Below, piece after piece: positions 33,063-44,861 of a DNA stretch of 64,000 bases (position 1 is the stretch's first letter; every line of letters begins with the position of its first letter). The notes under the pieces were generated by a model. That model saw only the letters and a list, made by a program, of their open reading frames with translations. It was not told where the DNA came from and did no database searches. The stretch comes from Emydura subglobosa (lineage: Eukaryota > Chordata > Testudines > Chelidae), in assembly GCA_007922225.1 (NCBI GenBank), contig ML679974.1, positions 8,139,988 to 8,203,987 of the forward strand. The letters run 5' to 3'. A program made the translations under genes and the position numbers.

Positions 33063-34105
33063 TACTGAACTTGAGGGAGAATTTAAGAAATTAGCAAAAT
33101 CATATAAAATAGCATGTAAAGAGTTAAAGATTTTAGGTAAAAGGAATAAAATATCTAAATCTATTGGAAGGGAAAAGGTGGATAAAGGAAATTGCAATGT
33201 AAAGATATTGTTGAATTCATTCCGTTTTTTGAGATTCAAAGCCAAAAATTAAAGACAACATCAGAAAATACAATATAAAAATGATCTAAGACATTCTCAA
33301 GCTGGTTAATCAATAGCTTGAAGAAAATAGACGACAACTGGCATTGGATTAGCAGTAGACTTTCCCATTAAGCACGATGATAGAAATGCAATCATAGATA
33401 CATCATCTTTCAAGTTATGAAGACAAAACAATGGCTGGAAAGATGAAAGTGACCTCTAATAAAGAACTGGTTGATTAAACACTGAAAATAGAGGAAGAAA
33501 GCAAGCAAATTTAGGATATGATTGAACACATCAGAAAACTCTACAGCATTTATGGAGTTGGATTGTACTGTTGGATAGCAGACTCACAAGAGAGGATATT
33601 TGGGTCAGGACACTTTTCACATGGGACTAACCTTAGAGTCAAAGATGGCTGCCATAAAGGTACATTTCTGGTAAGAAATGCTGATGCAAAGTAACTAAAA
33701 CAAACACAATGGGGAAGATCAATAAAAATGAATGAACAGAGATATAAATATTGCTGCTTGAAGGTCCAGAAACAGCGGATAGACACGAAAGACTTGAAAA
33801 AGGCAGCTAAAATAATCAATATTGGAAGACCGACTTAGATGCAGATGGCCCTTGAGTGGCCCTCACAGCACTATGTTCAAAGAAATATCACAGTAGTAGA
33901 ATTTACTGTAGTTCTCAAAAAGCTTTGATGTTCCTGGTCGATAAAGAAATTTGAAAAAGATTAAAAAATAGCCTCTGATATCAGCTTAAATTTCTACCTA
34001 TGCTATCTAAAGGACAGTTATGCTTGGAGAAGTGATTCTGTAAAAATCACCATGGAATACCATTTTCATTCCCTCTTCAGGATTTACAGATCAAGTGCCT
34101 AATCT
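33063..34105. other. Unassigned, strongly A-rich on the plus strand
   Basis: The plus strand is unusually purine- and A-rich between 33060 and 33800, without recognisable coding frames. This might be a very old LINE untranslated or coding region, but I cannot show it. Confidence 0.4.
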
Positions 34106-34380
34106 CAATAGCCTTCCTCACACAAGTAGCCCTGACTCATGCCAATGGAATTACTCATATGAGTAAATATTGTTTGTGTAAGACTTTGCAGGATCAAGCC
34201 CTTAATTTGTGTGAAGGGGGCTGGGATTCTCATCTAAGAACTACTCTCATGAGCAAGAATCTGAAGAACTAGGCTCTAAGTCCCCAAAGCACTTAAACAT
34301 GTACCTAACTTTAAGCATGTGTTTGGCTTCAGTGGGAATTACATACATGCTTAATTGTTTTCCTGAATAGGAGGGAAAGC
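34106..34380. repeat. Two decayed hairpin-family elements
   Basis: The first (34110-34205) has GCCAATGGAATTACTCATAT and ends TTTGCAGGATCAAGCCC. The second (34270-34380) has CCAAAGCACTTAAACATGTA, TTTAAGCATGTGTTTGGCTT and CATGCTTAATTGTTTTCCTG. Both show the family centre or arms, but with poor pairing. Confidence 0.5.
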
Positions 34381-34639
34381 AGTTAAGTCAATGGAAAGTC
34401 TCCAATGAAAGGCTCTACATTTATTCATTCAAAGTATTTATTTTTTAGTGCCTGAACCACAAACTCAATTAGGATTGTAAAAATCAAACTAGTAATGAAC
34501 ATACAACTTCATCAAGCTGTTCATGCTGCTACATCTCTGATTCATGGCTGTCTCCCCCTCACTCATCACACCAAACGCTGCCCTAAGTTACATGTGCACC
34601 ACGCCCAGGAAAGTCAATGGGAATTGCCTGTGTGAAGGC

Positions 34640-34750
34640 CACCCTGTTAGCCAACACACTGAGCACTGAACCAGGGACCTCAAGAGCTGAAAACATGAGA
34701 TGCTCCAGCTTGAGCTAAAGAGACAAGGCTCCCTAGTTGCACCTGTAAAT
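34640..34750 (-). mobile_element. tRNA-derived SINE fragment
   Basis: On the minus strand, TTAGCTCAAGCTGGAGCATC resembles the A-box half of a tRNA (compare TAGCTCAGTCGGTAGAGCA in tRNA-Lys). About 30 bases on, CCCTGGTTCAGTGCTCAG resembles the B box (GGTTCRANTCC). The spacing fits a tRNA-derived SINE head of the kind known from turtles. The body beyond it is not clear. Confidence 0.55.
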
Positions 34751-35539
34751 GACTCACATCCTGTGCAGATCGGATACAGAGGGGGAGCTCAGTACACACT
34801 CATGATGGATTACACAGGCACATGATCAATGTCAGAATCTGGCATTGGGCTTAGCACAATCCCTTGTGCTCATAGTTACCACTAGCCCAGGGATACACCC
34901 GTCAGTGTGTGTTCACCAATATCAATTATAGCCTTCTAGCTAGGAACAGTCAAATCTGAACCAACTAGAAGTGACATTTTCTCTTTTGTTTGTGAAATGA
35001 CCAATACCCACCACCTCCAAAATGTGCTAGTTTTGTTTTATAGCAAAACATTCAGCTCATCTCCAACGCTCAGGCCAAGGGAGAAGGACTGGATTACTGG
35101 TAAATTCTGAACACCTAATAAAGATACAGCTAAGAATGTATTCCAAAAATAGCAAATACCCAAGCCAGAGGCAGGCAAGCATAAGCCACAGGGGAAAAGA
35201 AGAGGCTCAGTATGATGGATAGAAATAAAAAGATTGCATGTTTGGTGTCCAGAAAAAAGATGTTAAAAAAAGAAAAGAAAAGGGTGACTATACTTCATAT
35301 ACTTCCAGCTATGGAAAGATACAGGAATATTTTTTTGGATTCCCAGCCCCCACTTGTGTGATTTTCTAACCTTATGCCGCTTTCTAGCCTTGGAGATGCC
35401 ACAGAGTGTTCACCAGTATGCATTTATCTCACAACTGCAATACCTCAATGACCACCAGCAAATCAATACAACATTTAAATGCATTGTCTCAAGTGCATTG
35501 CAACTAGTTAACAGGACATATTTTGTAAGAGATGATAGC
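34751..35539. other. Unassigned DNA
   Basis: A 99-codon plus-strand frame (35354-35653) runs into the LTR to the right and shows no homology. No other signal. Confidence 0.45.
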
Positions 35540-36392
35540 TGCAACAAAGCTTTTACTCTACCTCAGTGGGTCCAGCGCTTCTTTCTAGCGGTAGGTCAGG
35601 GAATTACTTCAACCTTTAGTGTTCTTCCACTCTCTAGTGGTGGGCGAGGGTAATACAGCCTTTCTAAGCTGGCCACTTCCTGCTGGCTCCTGGTCCTGTC
35701 TCTGGTTCTCATAGGCCCTTGCCTCTTCGCTGGGGTTCTTGCCCCACCAGTGAATGGTTGATAGAGGATGTGGGGGGTCTGGTCCCACCTTCAACTCTGG
35801 GCCCCAACCCAGGGCCGCTACAAGTAGCAGCCTTGCGCTGTGGCTTCAAGAAAGCTGCTAGTTTCCCTGGGTTACTTCCCCGTGCCCCTTGACTTAATAT
35901 CCATACCCTGCTCAGACAGGGGTCCCTCCTGGCCTCCTTGCCAGGGAAGGCTCTTGACCCCTGACAACCCAAACCAAATGTCCAGTTCAATCTTTCCCTT
36001 CTGGCAGGGTCTCTTCCCTCAGGCCTTCAGTCCTGCGAAAGGTCCTTTGCCCTCTTTGGGTGGGGTTTTCCTTTCCCCAGTCTCTGTACCTGCAGGGTTC
36101 TCACCTACCAGCGTTCTGCTCCTTCTCCTAAACCCTCCTGGCTCTTGACAGCATCTTGCGTGCTCACACACACTGGTAGCTCGCCTCACTCTCACAACTC
36201 CAGCCACACCCTTTCTCTGGAGGGGAGACTTTTTAACAAGTCTTGTGTGGAGACCTGATTGGCTCCAGGTGTGTTAATTAACCAGGAGTAACTCCTGCTC
36301 AGCTACCAGGGGAAAAGGGACTTGCTGAGCCTTGGGCTGATATATTGGCCTTCTAGCACTCTCTGGTAGCCATCATGTCTGATCCTGTCACA
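35540..36392 (-). mobile_element. Solo LTR, gypsy-like, 853 bp, with 4-bp target duplication
   Basis: Read on the minus strand, the element starts TGTGACAGGATCAGACATGA and ends GGTAGAGTAAAAGCTTTGTTGCA, so it has the TG...CA ends of an LTR (only the two terminal parts of that end string are diagnostic: GGTAGAG and CTTTGTTGCA). TAGC stands directly outside both ends (35536-35539 and 36393-36396), a 4-bp target duplication. A TTAAAAAG box near 36228, in minus orientation, could be the promoter. The ends and order of blocks resemble a gypsy LTR abundant in turtles; that assignment is from memory of the family. There is no internal coding region and no second LTR, so the copy is a solo LTR left by recombination. 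Open frames within it are spurious. Confidence 0.8.
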
Positions 36393-36396
36393 TAGC

Positions 36397-37030
36397 GTAT
36401 ATAGAAATAAATACAATATAGCTGCACCTAATGGAGCTGGAGGAATACACAGATTAGACACAGGAAGCATGAGATGCATATGGGATCATTCTCCCCCGCT
36501 CCCCCAAATCAATAAACTCTCCTGGACTATCCCAACAGTAAAACAAAACATCCAAAGAGTAACTCAAGTCAAGGTGTCTTTTTAAAATGTAGGTGTTTGC
36601 ATTTATTCCTGAACTAGAAATTCTATATGACAGATTGTTCAATACCAGTTATTCAAAGGCATTAGGGCCTTGCCAAAATCTCTGGGTGAACAAGGGATTC
36701 TGAAAATGGGGGGGGAGGAAAGGCAATCTTGAAGTGCTGACTTCAAAGCAAGGTATTTTGGCAATTTAAAAATAAAATAACCATGTTACAGTCAGACTTT
36801 GGTTTTTGGGCAGCTAGCTCTGCTCTGAAATCAACAAGAATGATATTCTCTTACCTTCTCATGAGAACAATATTCAGTTCGGAGGAGAAAACAGGAGCAG
36901 AGAGAAAAACTTCATCAATGCTCCTATGATCCATTATGTCCCAACTCACTGTTTTTTCCCATAAAAGATTCTATCACGAACATCTGGCCCTGATTTAAAA
37001 TCTGATTCTTTTATTATATTTCACTAGCTA
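36397..37030. other. Unassigned DNA
   Basis: No gene or repeat recognised. A G-run of nine lies near 36708. Confidence 0.5.
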
Positions 37031-37085
37031 AATAGTGAATAGGTTAATGTATGTTAATAGTGAATAGGTTAATGAATAGGTTAAA
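37031..37085. repeat. Imperfect 25-bp tandem repeat
   Basis: AATAGTGAATAGGTTAATG occurs at 37031 and again at 37056, a period of 25 bp. A third partial GAATAGGTTAA follows. Confidence 0.85.
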
Positions 37086-37206
37086 ATGTATGGATCAAAT
37101 AGGACAGGCGCTTATGTATGGTCCAAGAGGACCAATATGCTTTAGAATAGAGATTCTGGGCACTTCCATTGATTTCAATGCAGCTAGGATTTCACACCTC
37201 TGGGTT

Positions 37207-37329
37207 TGATTCTCCCCAGCCTTGCACATGGAAAATGGGGGTAGAATGCTTTCAGATAAGAATGGAAGAGCTCTTTACCCACTTTGTGGGTGTCAATAAC
37301 CATATAAGGCACAAGGCCAAGGAGAATCA
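37207..37329. repeat. Hairpin element (GATTCTCC-end subtype)
   Basis: Arms 37207-37227 (TGATTCTCCCCAGCCTTGCA...) and 37309-37329 (...CAAGGCCAAGGAGAATCA) are inverted copies matching at 16 of 21 positions. All five differences are transitions, as expected from old decay. A further half-element with TTCCATTGATTTCAATGCAG lies just to the left at 37140-37200. Confidence 0.7.
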
Positions 37330-37784
37330 GGTTTTCTTCTAGTGTGAAAGGGATGATAACAAAGACATGTGAACCCAAAGAAACATAGATCTGGCTGTTG
37401 TGCACAAAGTTAGATAATCCTGAATTTGACTGGGGATCCCTTGGATGCATCATGAGGTGCTGGATGGCCACAGCCTTCTGAAACAAAGGCTTCTTCTGAG
37501 TTGGCTGCATGGGAAAGATTGGGTCTGCCCCTCTGAAGTACAGCATGTGACATTTGCATTCTGATATTACCATCCATTGCAATACACATCTCTCTTGAAC
37601 ATGTGCCATTGGGGTTGGATCCTGCTGCTTGTGCAAAGACAGTTTAGATTTCCACCCAAACGGTTCACACAACTTAAGCACATGCTGCAATCGTATTAAA
37701 GCATGCAACCAAAACTGGGAGAAAAACTCTGAGCTTAATATACACCAGCCAGTATGAGAATCTAAAGAGATCTCTCCACCACAC
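37330..37784. other. Unassigned DNA under a long open frame
   Basis: A 174-codon minus-strand open frame covers 37184-37708. It is the longest in the window outside CR1. Its C-terminal third is the hairpin element at 37207-37329. The rest resembles no protein I know, and it lacks a convincing domain or signal peptide. I do not call it a gene. Confidence 0.4.
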
Positions 37785-37905
37785 CAATCAGTAGTTTAGC
37801 TCATTGAGTTGGAGCCCTGGAGTTAAATTCTGGTCCTGACTTTAAGAAGCCTGGGATTTGGTCCCAGCAGTCTTGAATGATAAATTAAACCACAGGAAAC
37901 TAATG
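37785..37905 (+). repeat. Possible tRNA-derived SINE, decayed
   Basis: AGTTTAGCTCATTGAGTTGG resembles a tRNA A-box region, and GGAGTTAAATTCTGGTCC resembles a B box. The two are closer than in a full tRNA head, as if an anticodon-arm segment were deleted. Confidence 0.35.
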
Positions 37906-40740
37906 CTGTTAGTAGCTGTTGTTTATCATCTCCAAGCATCCAACACACATTTCTTTTTCAGATAAAATAGCCCTTTATTAATTGTGACAAGTCCTGTTCA
38001 CAGTGTGGCAAAAGCCTAAAACTCCTACCTGTCTTAGCCATTATATTCTAGTTGCTAATAAACATTATGTCCAGATGGTGGCGCCTACAAATCACATATC
38101 AAGTCTATAATTAGGTAACTTGTTTCTGGTGGTTTTTTTACATTGTAGAACGTATGGTTTATTACAAAGGAAAATAAAACCTTATATTGCATCCCATCAG
38201 TTGCCAAACTCCATTGCATTGCAATCCTCTGCCCCCCATCAAAGAGCATCATAGCAGTGTTAAATTAGCATTTCCAGTCCCCAAATAAGGTTTAAAAAAG
38301 GAAAACATGAAGGATTTAAACATAAGATTCTGGATCCCAAAGGGAACGCATAATTTAAATAATTTCCTAATGTCTTTGTGATGTGCTGAAGGGCTGTGAT
38401 GGAACAAAATATATAACACTGGGAATCCCGGCTCTGGAATCCCAATCTTTGATGGAAATTAAACAGGCAGCTTTAGATGTATTTTTGAGGGGTTGGTGGG
38501 ATTCAGATCAGCACACTGAAAGCTTGCCCTGGACAATGAAAGCCTCAGAAGCACAAGCAGCTGAGAGGGCTTTGTGCAAACCAGAGCTGCCACCTTAAAT
38601 TACAGCTCAGGAAGTGCCATTTTATGAGATGATGGGCAGAAATGAGTTAAAGGTATGGTGTGTGGGGGAACCCCTCTGGTTACAGCTTATACCTCTCTGG
38701 CACCTCTTTGGGGCAAGGATGAGTGCTTCTCTTGTCCCAAATATCCTTCCCAGGATGATGGCATATGGGTAGATCAATTTCAAAGTCCGAGGCACAGCCC
38801 TCCAGCTGTCTCCCCCATTCCGGGAGTGTAAAGTAATCCAAATGAAAAAGCAAAATACTGCCACAGCATACAAAAAGCTATGGGTAGCTCCATAGCACTC
38901 CGGGCCTTCACCAGTTTGGCACTGGTTCTTTATCCTTAGCCATTTACTGACCATGATGTGTGTGGTTTTGCGCTGCGGTCAGTGGTTTGCTTCAGCTGGG
39001 ATCTGGCATGACTCTCATGACTTTCTTTAAACAGCTCTTTTCCTTGGGGCTGGGTAAGCTACTTTGGAATAAATCAGAATGAGCAAAAATGTTCAGATAC
39101 CTCCTCTTCTGTCCCCCCTCCCACTCCCCTGCAAATCTTGACACTGTTTAGGTTGGTATCAGATTGGATAAGTTATCCTCATTGTGATGTCTTCCTGACA
39201 TGGACACACCTCCCTTTTTAATGTCTGTAAGATCTTGCCTTTCATTCTTGTAAGTCTCTAACAGAAATGTGCCTTCCTTTCCTTCCAAAGTCCTCTAATA
39301 GATCCAGCTCCTTCCAGCTTCTGAGCTTTTTCTCCATTAGGGTTCTTCCAATGACCTTCTTGTATGTATGAAGGCTCCTTTGTAGGGACAGACTCTAGTT
39401 ATTTTATGTTCTGGTAAACTGCACACAGCCACTGAATGCATACAATATATATTCATTCAATCAAAAGGGTTGCTAAACTCAACAATAAAAACTTTCTAAC
39501 AGAGTGCAGGTGTCTGACATGGCAGGTTTGAAAGGAGTGATGCCAAGATTTTAAAACTGTGGACAGAGCATCTTGAAGCCTGACACATTTTTATTTGGGT
39601 TGATCCTCAACCCAAATCAAACATTTCACGTAGATTTTACCAACACAAAATTCTGCCAAAATTCATCATTTCCAGTTCAAGATTTCAACAAAAAACCCTT
39701 TTCCAATGGGAAAGTGTTCCATTTGCAATTTTCTGACCAGACCTACTAGATACTCAGCCAGAGACACCTTTCCCCACTAAATTTATGTGCTCAGATGTCT
39801 TAACTCTAATTTTGACCCGTGCATGATAGGTTTGTCTCATCTTCCTCAATGATGGGTTACATGTAACACATCATCCATTAAGTCCATTTCATATAAACTC
39901 ACCATTTCTTCTCAAGGAAAAATAAGTCCTTTAAAATATTGTTTGGGGATTCCATATAATTCATACTTCACTTTTTGTTTCTCTCTCAAATCTCAACTCA
40001 CGCAGACCAGAGGAAACAGATGGTAATTCACAGCAGTTCATAATCCATTCCTGAGCTTTTATTCTATTGTTTGGAACAGCTCCTGCTTTGGAAACTTTTT
40101 CAGATCACTATGGCTCTGTGGCAGAGTTGTTACCAAAATGTTTGTAATGAAAAGCAAAGCCTGCCAGGTGTGGGAAGGGGATTTGTTATATACTTAAGCA
40201 TAATACAATCTAATGTTGACAAGTGAATAAGTTGCCATAGTAAGTAGAATGAACAGAGCATTGCAAAACTAACAGATTTTGGTTTGGGAGCAATCATGCC
40301 AATCTTTCATTTTCAAAAGTTTGAGAAGAGAAAAATGCATCATGGATTTTACAGGCAGGGTAATTTTTCTCATAGCCCTGAGGTTAGCCATTTGTTTGGA
40401 ACACAAGCAACTGGTGAAGAACTAACTGTAGCTCTGACCTCTGATCAACACAGCCCCCTTGATTATCAGAATTCTGTGAATAGATACTCCTTCCCCCGCA
40501 TGTCCAGGAGTGTTTACAATTCAGATTTCAGGTTTTTCCAATCAATAGCACTGGATAAACATTCACATATCTCATAACTAAACTCTTATGAAATAGCATT
40601 TCCTAAAGCCATCAGGGTTAGGGATATGCAGACTAATGCATCATCATCACTCATTCACTTTTTCCCTTCCAAAAGTTCTATTTAAGGTGACATAGACAAG
40701 ATAAAACTCACACAGGTTTTTAAAACCTGAGTCACAGCAG
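37906..40740. other. Unassigned DNA
   Basis: The longest stretch in this half without any recognised repeat. It includes a 110-codon minus-strand frame (38954-38622) with a strong start context (see findings). No gene is called. Confidence 0.45.
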
Positions 40741-40741
40741 C

Positions 40742-40980
40742 AATATAGGATGGATCAGCAGTTAAGGCACTAGTCTCGGACTTGATTGACCTCGCCTCAA
40801 TTCCCTGCTCCATCACAGACTTCCTATGTGACCTGGGGATTTAGCCTCTCTGTGCCTCAGTTCCCCATCTATAAAATGGGATCATCATCACTTTCCTATC
40901 TCACAAAGATATGAAAATAAATACATTAAAAAGACTGTGAAGTGCTCAGATACTGAGGTGATGGGGGCCATTTAAACACC
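40742..40980 (+). mobile_element. MIR/CORE-type SINE
   Basis: Order of blocks: GATCAGCAGTTAAGGCACTA (A-box side), GCCTCAATTCCCTGCTCCAT (B-box side), ATGTGACCTGGGG, CTCTCTGTGCCTCAGTTCCC, CATCTATAAAATGGGATCAT and GTGAAGTGCTCAGATACTGA. It is close to full length and old. Confidence 0.8.
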
Positions 40981-40984
40981 TAAA

Positions 40985-41120
40985 TTAGAGAGAAGACAGA
41001 TAGATTAGGGCCCAAAGCTGCAAACACCTAAGCATGTGCCTCCCTTTACTCCCACTGATCCTCATCAATCTTCTCACATGAGTAATGCGAAGCATGTTTT
41101 TATGCATTTGTAGAATACGG
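40985..41120. repeat. Hairpin-family element
   Basis: GGGCCCAAAGCTGCAAACAC, CTAAGCATGTGCCTCCCTTT and TCACATGAGTAATGCGAAGC, with ATTTGTAGAATACGGTCC at the right, match a GCATGTG...CACATG subtype. The arms pair imperfectly. Confidence 0.55.
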
Positions 41121-42026
41121 TCCTCAGATTACCAAACATTGTTTCCTTTTCAGCCATGTTTGTTTGCATTTGGTACTTCAATCATCTTGGGTAGCCAAAC
41201 AGAGATTCGTCATGCTCACTTGCTGGATCTCCTATTATTGGCGTGCTGCTGTGATGTTTGGGTTTCAAAACCTACACGCAAATGCAGAATTCTCTGCATA
41301 GATTTTAAGCAAGAGCATATGAAATACTTTAAAACAATGGATGAATAACAGCGAGAAAAACAGTTTGAAAAAAGCTCTTTGAAATGACAGAAATATTAAC
41401 ATACCTCACTATGATACTAAGAGACATTATGTTAAGCATGATATTATAGTCAGCCCTGGTTAACAGAGTCCCAGTTCATTTGGATTAAAGCCTATTAGAT
41501 TAACAGATCAATGCTATGTGCAGTCAAGGAGAAGGAGATTGGTCACTCTTTCAAGTCAATAGGACCGTTCATGTGAGTAAGGGAAATTGGATTTGTCTCA
41601 AAAAGTGAACCAGTAGCAACCAGTCAGATATATGGGTCTTATTTGCTAGTTCACTCCTGCCCCCTCAGTGGCAAACTTCACTATCATTTTAAATGACTGT
41701 TCCATTGAAAGCAATAGAATTCTGATGTGGTGTTCAGTGATTATGGAACAAAGTGGAAGAATATTGGCTGGATGCACCTGATTTGATGAACGGGCCTGGG
41801 AAGAAGTTTCCCATCCTCTGTAGTAGCACACATGCATTATACCATGTTCCCACGTTCCTCTGAGACATGAGGTCCATTGTTAGGCAGGATACTGGACTTG
41901 ACAATCTGATATGGGACAGCAAATAAAACAGTCTTAAGTCAGGGGAGCGAGAGGGAAAAAAAGAAAGTCAAGGTTTTCTAAAGTAAAGCAGTGATTTTGA
42001 AATAACTAGTTGAAATAACTTAAAAG
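41121..42026. other. Unassigned DNA
   Basis: No gene or repeat recognised, apart from a possible half-hairpin at 41525-41585 (TTTCAAGTCAATAGGACCGT). Confidence 0.5.
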
Positions 42027-42145
42027 GGCCTGATTTTCAGAGGATGGATACTCAGGACTTTCTAACAATGCTCAACGCCCTTTAAGGTATCTCAAGCTGG
42101 GCATCCAAAAATTGATAGGAATTTTGGAAAACATTGATCTAATTC
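42027..42145. repeat. Hairpin-family element (GGGCCTGATTTTCAGAGG subtype)
   Basis: GGGCCTGATTTTCAGAGGAT is followed by GGTATCTCAAGCTGGGCATC and CAAAAATTGATAGGAATTTT, the same block order as at 45.86 and 9.39 kb. Confidence 0.5.
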
Positions 42146-43493
42146 TAAATACCTGCAAGCAAAAAGAAGAGATGCCTGTATCATGCTTACTCTGTTTTGC
42201 TTACACACAGAGAAGTAGCAATATCAGAATCTAACTAGCTAGTCAAACATTGTCAGAAAACCCCTCTATTGCCTTGGAGTGAGCAAATATTCAAAATGCT
42301 GTTATTGGGCACAGGACCACAACAAAGCTTAACATGCCTTAGGTGCACTATTGTTGAAATTAAAGTGGGGATCAGAAAGATATTTTATATTTCAACAGCA
42401 CCAACCAAAATTCTCAAAAATAACTAAATGCAGTTCAGGACAAACTAAAGTAAACAGAGAATGAAATACAGACATCTGGGCTATTGTCTAGAGAAAGCAG
42501 AGCAAAACCTGATCTTGAAATCCCAGAACCTGTTGAAATAGAATTATTTATTACACTTTCTAGCTGAGGATCAAACAATCATTGTGATTCCACAAGGCGG
42601 AATTGGTGCAATCTACTAGTTATTTGTGGAGGGACAACTAATATATATTTAAAAATAAAACAGAATGAGGAGAATATCTCAAGGTTTTATTTGGTCAATA
42701 ATAATGGTATTCTTATATCAAGTAGTACATTTAAAAAAACTTCATTGATATTTTGCAATAAAAGCCCAGCAACAATAAATATCAAAGCTTGTATATGAGA
42801 GAAAGAGAGAGATCTTTTCCTTTTATTGTTCCAGAAAGTGGGAGCAGGCCCTTCACTAATAACCTCTAAACACCTCCTGAGCAGTAGCATGGATATTCCA
42901 TTCTTTGGAATCATTTCCCAGCTGTGAGAGCTCATTTGGAGGGACAATGGAGTTTTGTTCCCGGTGCAGAAGTCTAGGAGGGGAGAACAACTAGGAAGAA
43001 AGGGATGGACTAAAAGAAAAGGAAAATGTAGATTGAACAGGAGATAAAACTTGTAGTGGTGGAATCCATGTGTCTATTGGAGAATTTGCAAAGAGAAGGG
43101 TGGAAAACATCAAAGCTGGAGTCATATAAAGCTAGGACTAACTTAGGCAATGTCCTTGAACTTGTAACCGCAGAGAAGTACCATTTTTGCTTTTTCTCAC
43201 TCAGGATAGTTCCATTGAGGTTCCAAAAAGGCAAGAGGAATTTCAATTTCGAGGGATGACTGAGATAATGGTCATTACATTTGCATGTTAAAAGGACTAA
43301 AGCTTGAAGACTTGCCTCTTTCAGGGCACTTATGTTATCAGTGGTGATGTGTAAGCCAGAAAGAGCAAACCATGAGGTTCAGATCCCAAGCAGAGTTTGC
43401 AGAGGGAAATTAAATAAAAATCTTTCAATCTGTAGATTTAAAAAAATCTAACTGGAAGTTATTGCCAGGCAGTAACCATGGACATGCATGATG
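42146..43493. other. Unassigned DNA
   Basis: No gene or repeat recognised. The longest frame is 86 codons. Confidence 0.5.
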
Positions 43494-43505
43494 CTATTTA
43501 TACAG

Positions 43506-43608
43506 ACAATGTGGGTGAGGTAATATCTTTTATTGGACCAACCTCTTTTGGTGAAAGAGACTAGCTTTTGAGCTTCCACAGAACTCTTCTTCAGGCCTTG
43601 GAAAATTA
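43506..43608 (-). mobile_element. Short retroelement with hammerhead-like core (copy C)
   Basis: The insert is flanked by a perfect 12-bp direct repeat, CTATTTATACAG at 43494-43505 and 43609-43620. On the minus strand it carries CTGAAGA (43594-43588), one A, a five-pair stem (GAGTT at 43586-43582 with AGCTC at 43574-43570), then AAAA (43569-43566) where a hammerhead has GAAA. The tail is GGTTGGTCCAATAAAAGATA. The layout is that of copies A and B, but the sequence is a different subfamily. Confidence 0.75.
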
Positions 43609-43835
43609 CTATTTATACAGTCAGTTTTGTGAGCTCAGCCCATTTTAAAGAATCCAAATAATATGTGAAGGGTGCATAAGCAGAGCTGAATCAAGCAACC
43701 ATGTTTATCTATGACATCTGTCTTTTAAAAACACAAATGAGATGCTTTACTGAGATAAAGAATCATTTTAAAAGTGGATTGGCTGGCAGTGGCAGAGAGA
43801 AACACAACAGAATCAGTTAATTACAAATAACCTTA

Positions 43836-44060
43836 TAGACTCTAAGGTCAGAAGGGACCAATATGATCATCTAGTCTGACCTCCTGCACAACGCAGGCCA
43901 CAGAACCTCACCCACCCACTCCTGTAATAAACCTCTAACCTATGACTGGGTTATTAAAGTCCAAAATCATTGTTTAAAGACTTTAAGGTACACAGAATCC
44001 ACCAGCAAGTGAGTTGTGCCCCGTGCTGCAGAGGAAGGTGAAAACCTATTTCAGACTTCG
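43836..44060 (-). mobile_element. Old CR1-type LINE 3' end
   Basis: GACTCTAAGGTCAGAAGGGA, CATCTAGTCTGACCTCCTGC, AGGCCACAGAACCTCACCCA, CTCCTGTAATAAACCTCTAA and GTGCCCCGTGCTGCAGAGGA are consecutive blocks of a reptilian CR1-type 3' end on the minus strand. It has no coding content. Confidence 0.75.
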
Positions 44061-44861
44061 GTAGGGCAGCTCTCAGAGTGACCCATTTCAGGAGGGTTCA
44101 GGGCTCTATAGGCGAGTTTAGGAGCAATTCCAAATTCATCACTCTAATTCAGATGGACCCATTTTTATTTTACATCCCTGCTCAAGGTGGTCTTTCAGGA
44201 GAAAATAGGGCAATACACTGATAAAAGTATGCTTCGCTGCAGATGAAAATGTGGAATCGCTGATGAGTTCCTTAAAAAACACAACTGATTGGAGCCTGGA
44301 GATATAGAGGATGTATTAAGGATGAAAACAAAATTGAGAAAAATACACCAGGGACCTGCAAATACCTTTATTTAAATTCGTGCAAAGCAAAGCTCTACTA
44401 AGCAGGAACTATAGATTATGGATGTGCTGCCTCACATCTTGGCAGACAAGGAACGAATTTCTGGGTAGGAGAACCAAAAAGCTGAGTGGATTCCTCTGCC
44501 AACATCAGGATTTGCAAGAAGACATTACTCCTCTGGCAGGAAAGGTGGAAGTACACCTGGAACCATTGTATAGATCACCGCCTTTAAAAATTGCATCTGA
44601 TTTAAATATAAACTCATAAGAAAGTTCTTCATCTGGCTGTTTTGTATGCATTAAGACACTTTTGCACAAACAAAAGAATACCGTCTGTCCAAACAGGAAT
44701 CTATTTCTTACATTTTTTAAAAACTGATTTTAACAGCACTGGTTACCATTTAAAAATAAAAATCAGCATTTGTCAATGGTTATCACACAGTTTGCAATCG
44801 TAAAAAGAAACAGGCTCTGCCCTGGCAAATTTTTGCCAGGCCTGTGAAATATTTAATCAAG
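44061..44861. other. Unassigned DNA
   Basis: A 79-codon plus-strand frame (44380-44619) resembles nothing known. No repeat recognised. Confidence 0.5.

Noticed and set aside
35709..36207. Several frames of 62-102 codons in GC-rich DNA
   Set aside because: They lie within the solo LTR, which is non-coding.
35586..36397. TAGCG repeat as a 5-bp target duplication for the LTR
   Set aside because: It would put the left end at 35591 (GTAGG), without TG...CA ends. The TAGC pair at 35536-35539/36393-36396 gives proper ends and fits the recalled 3' end of the family.
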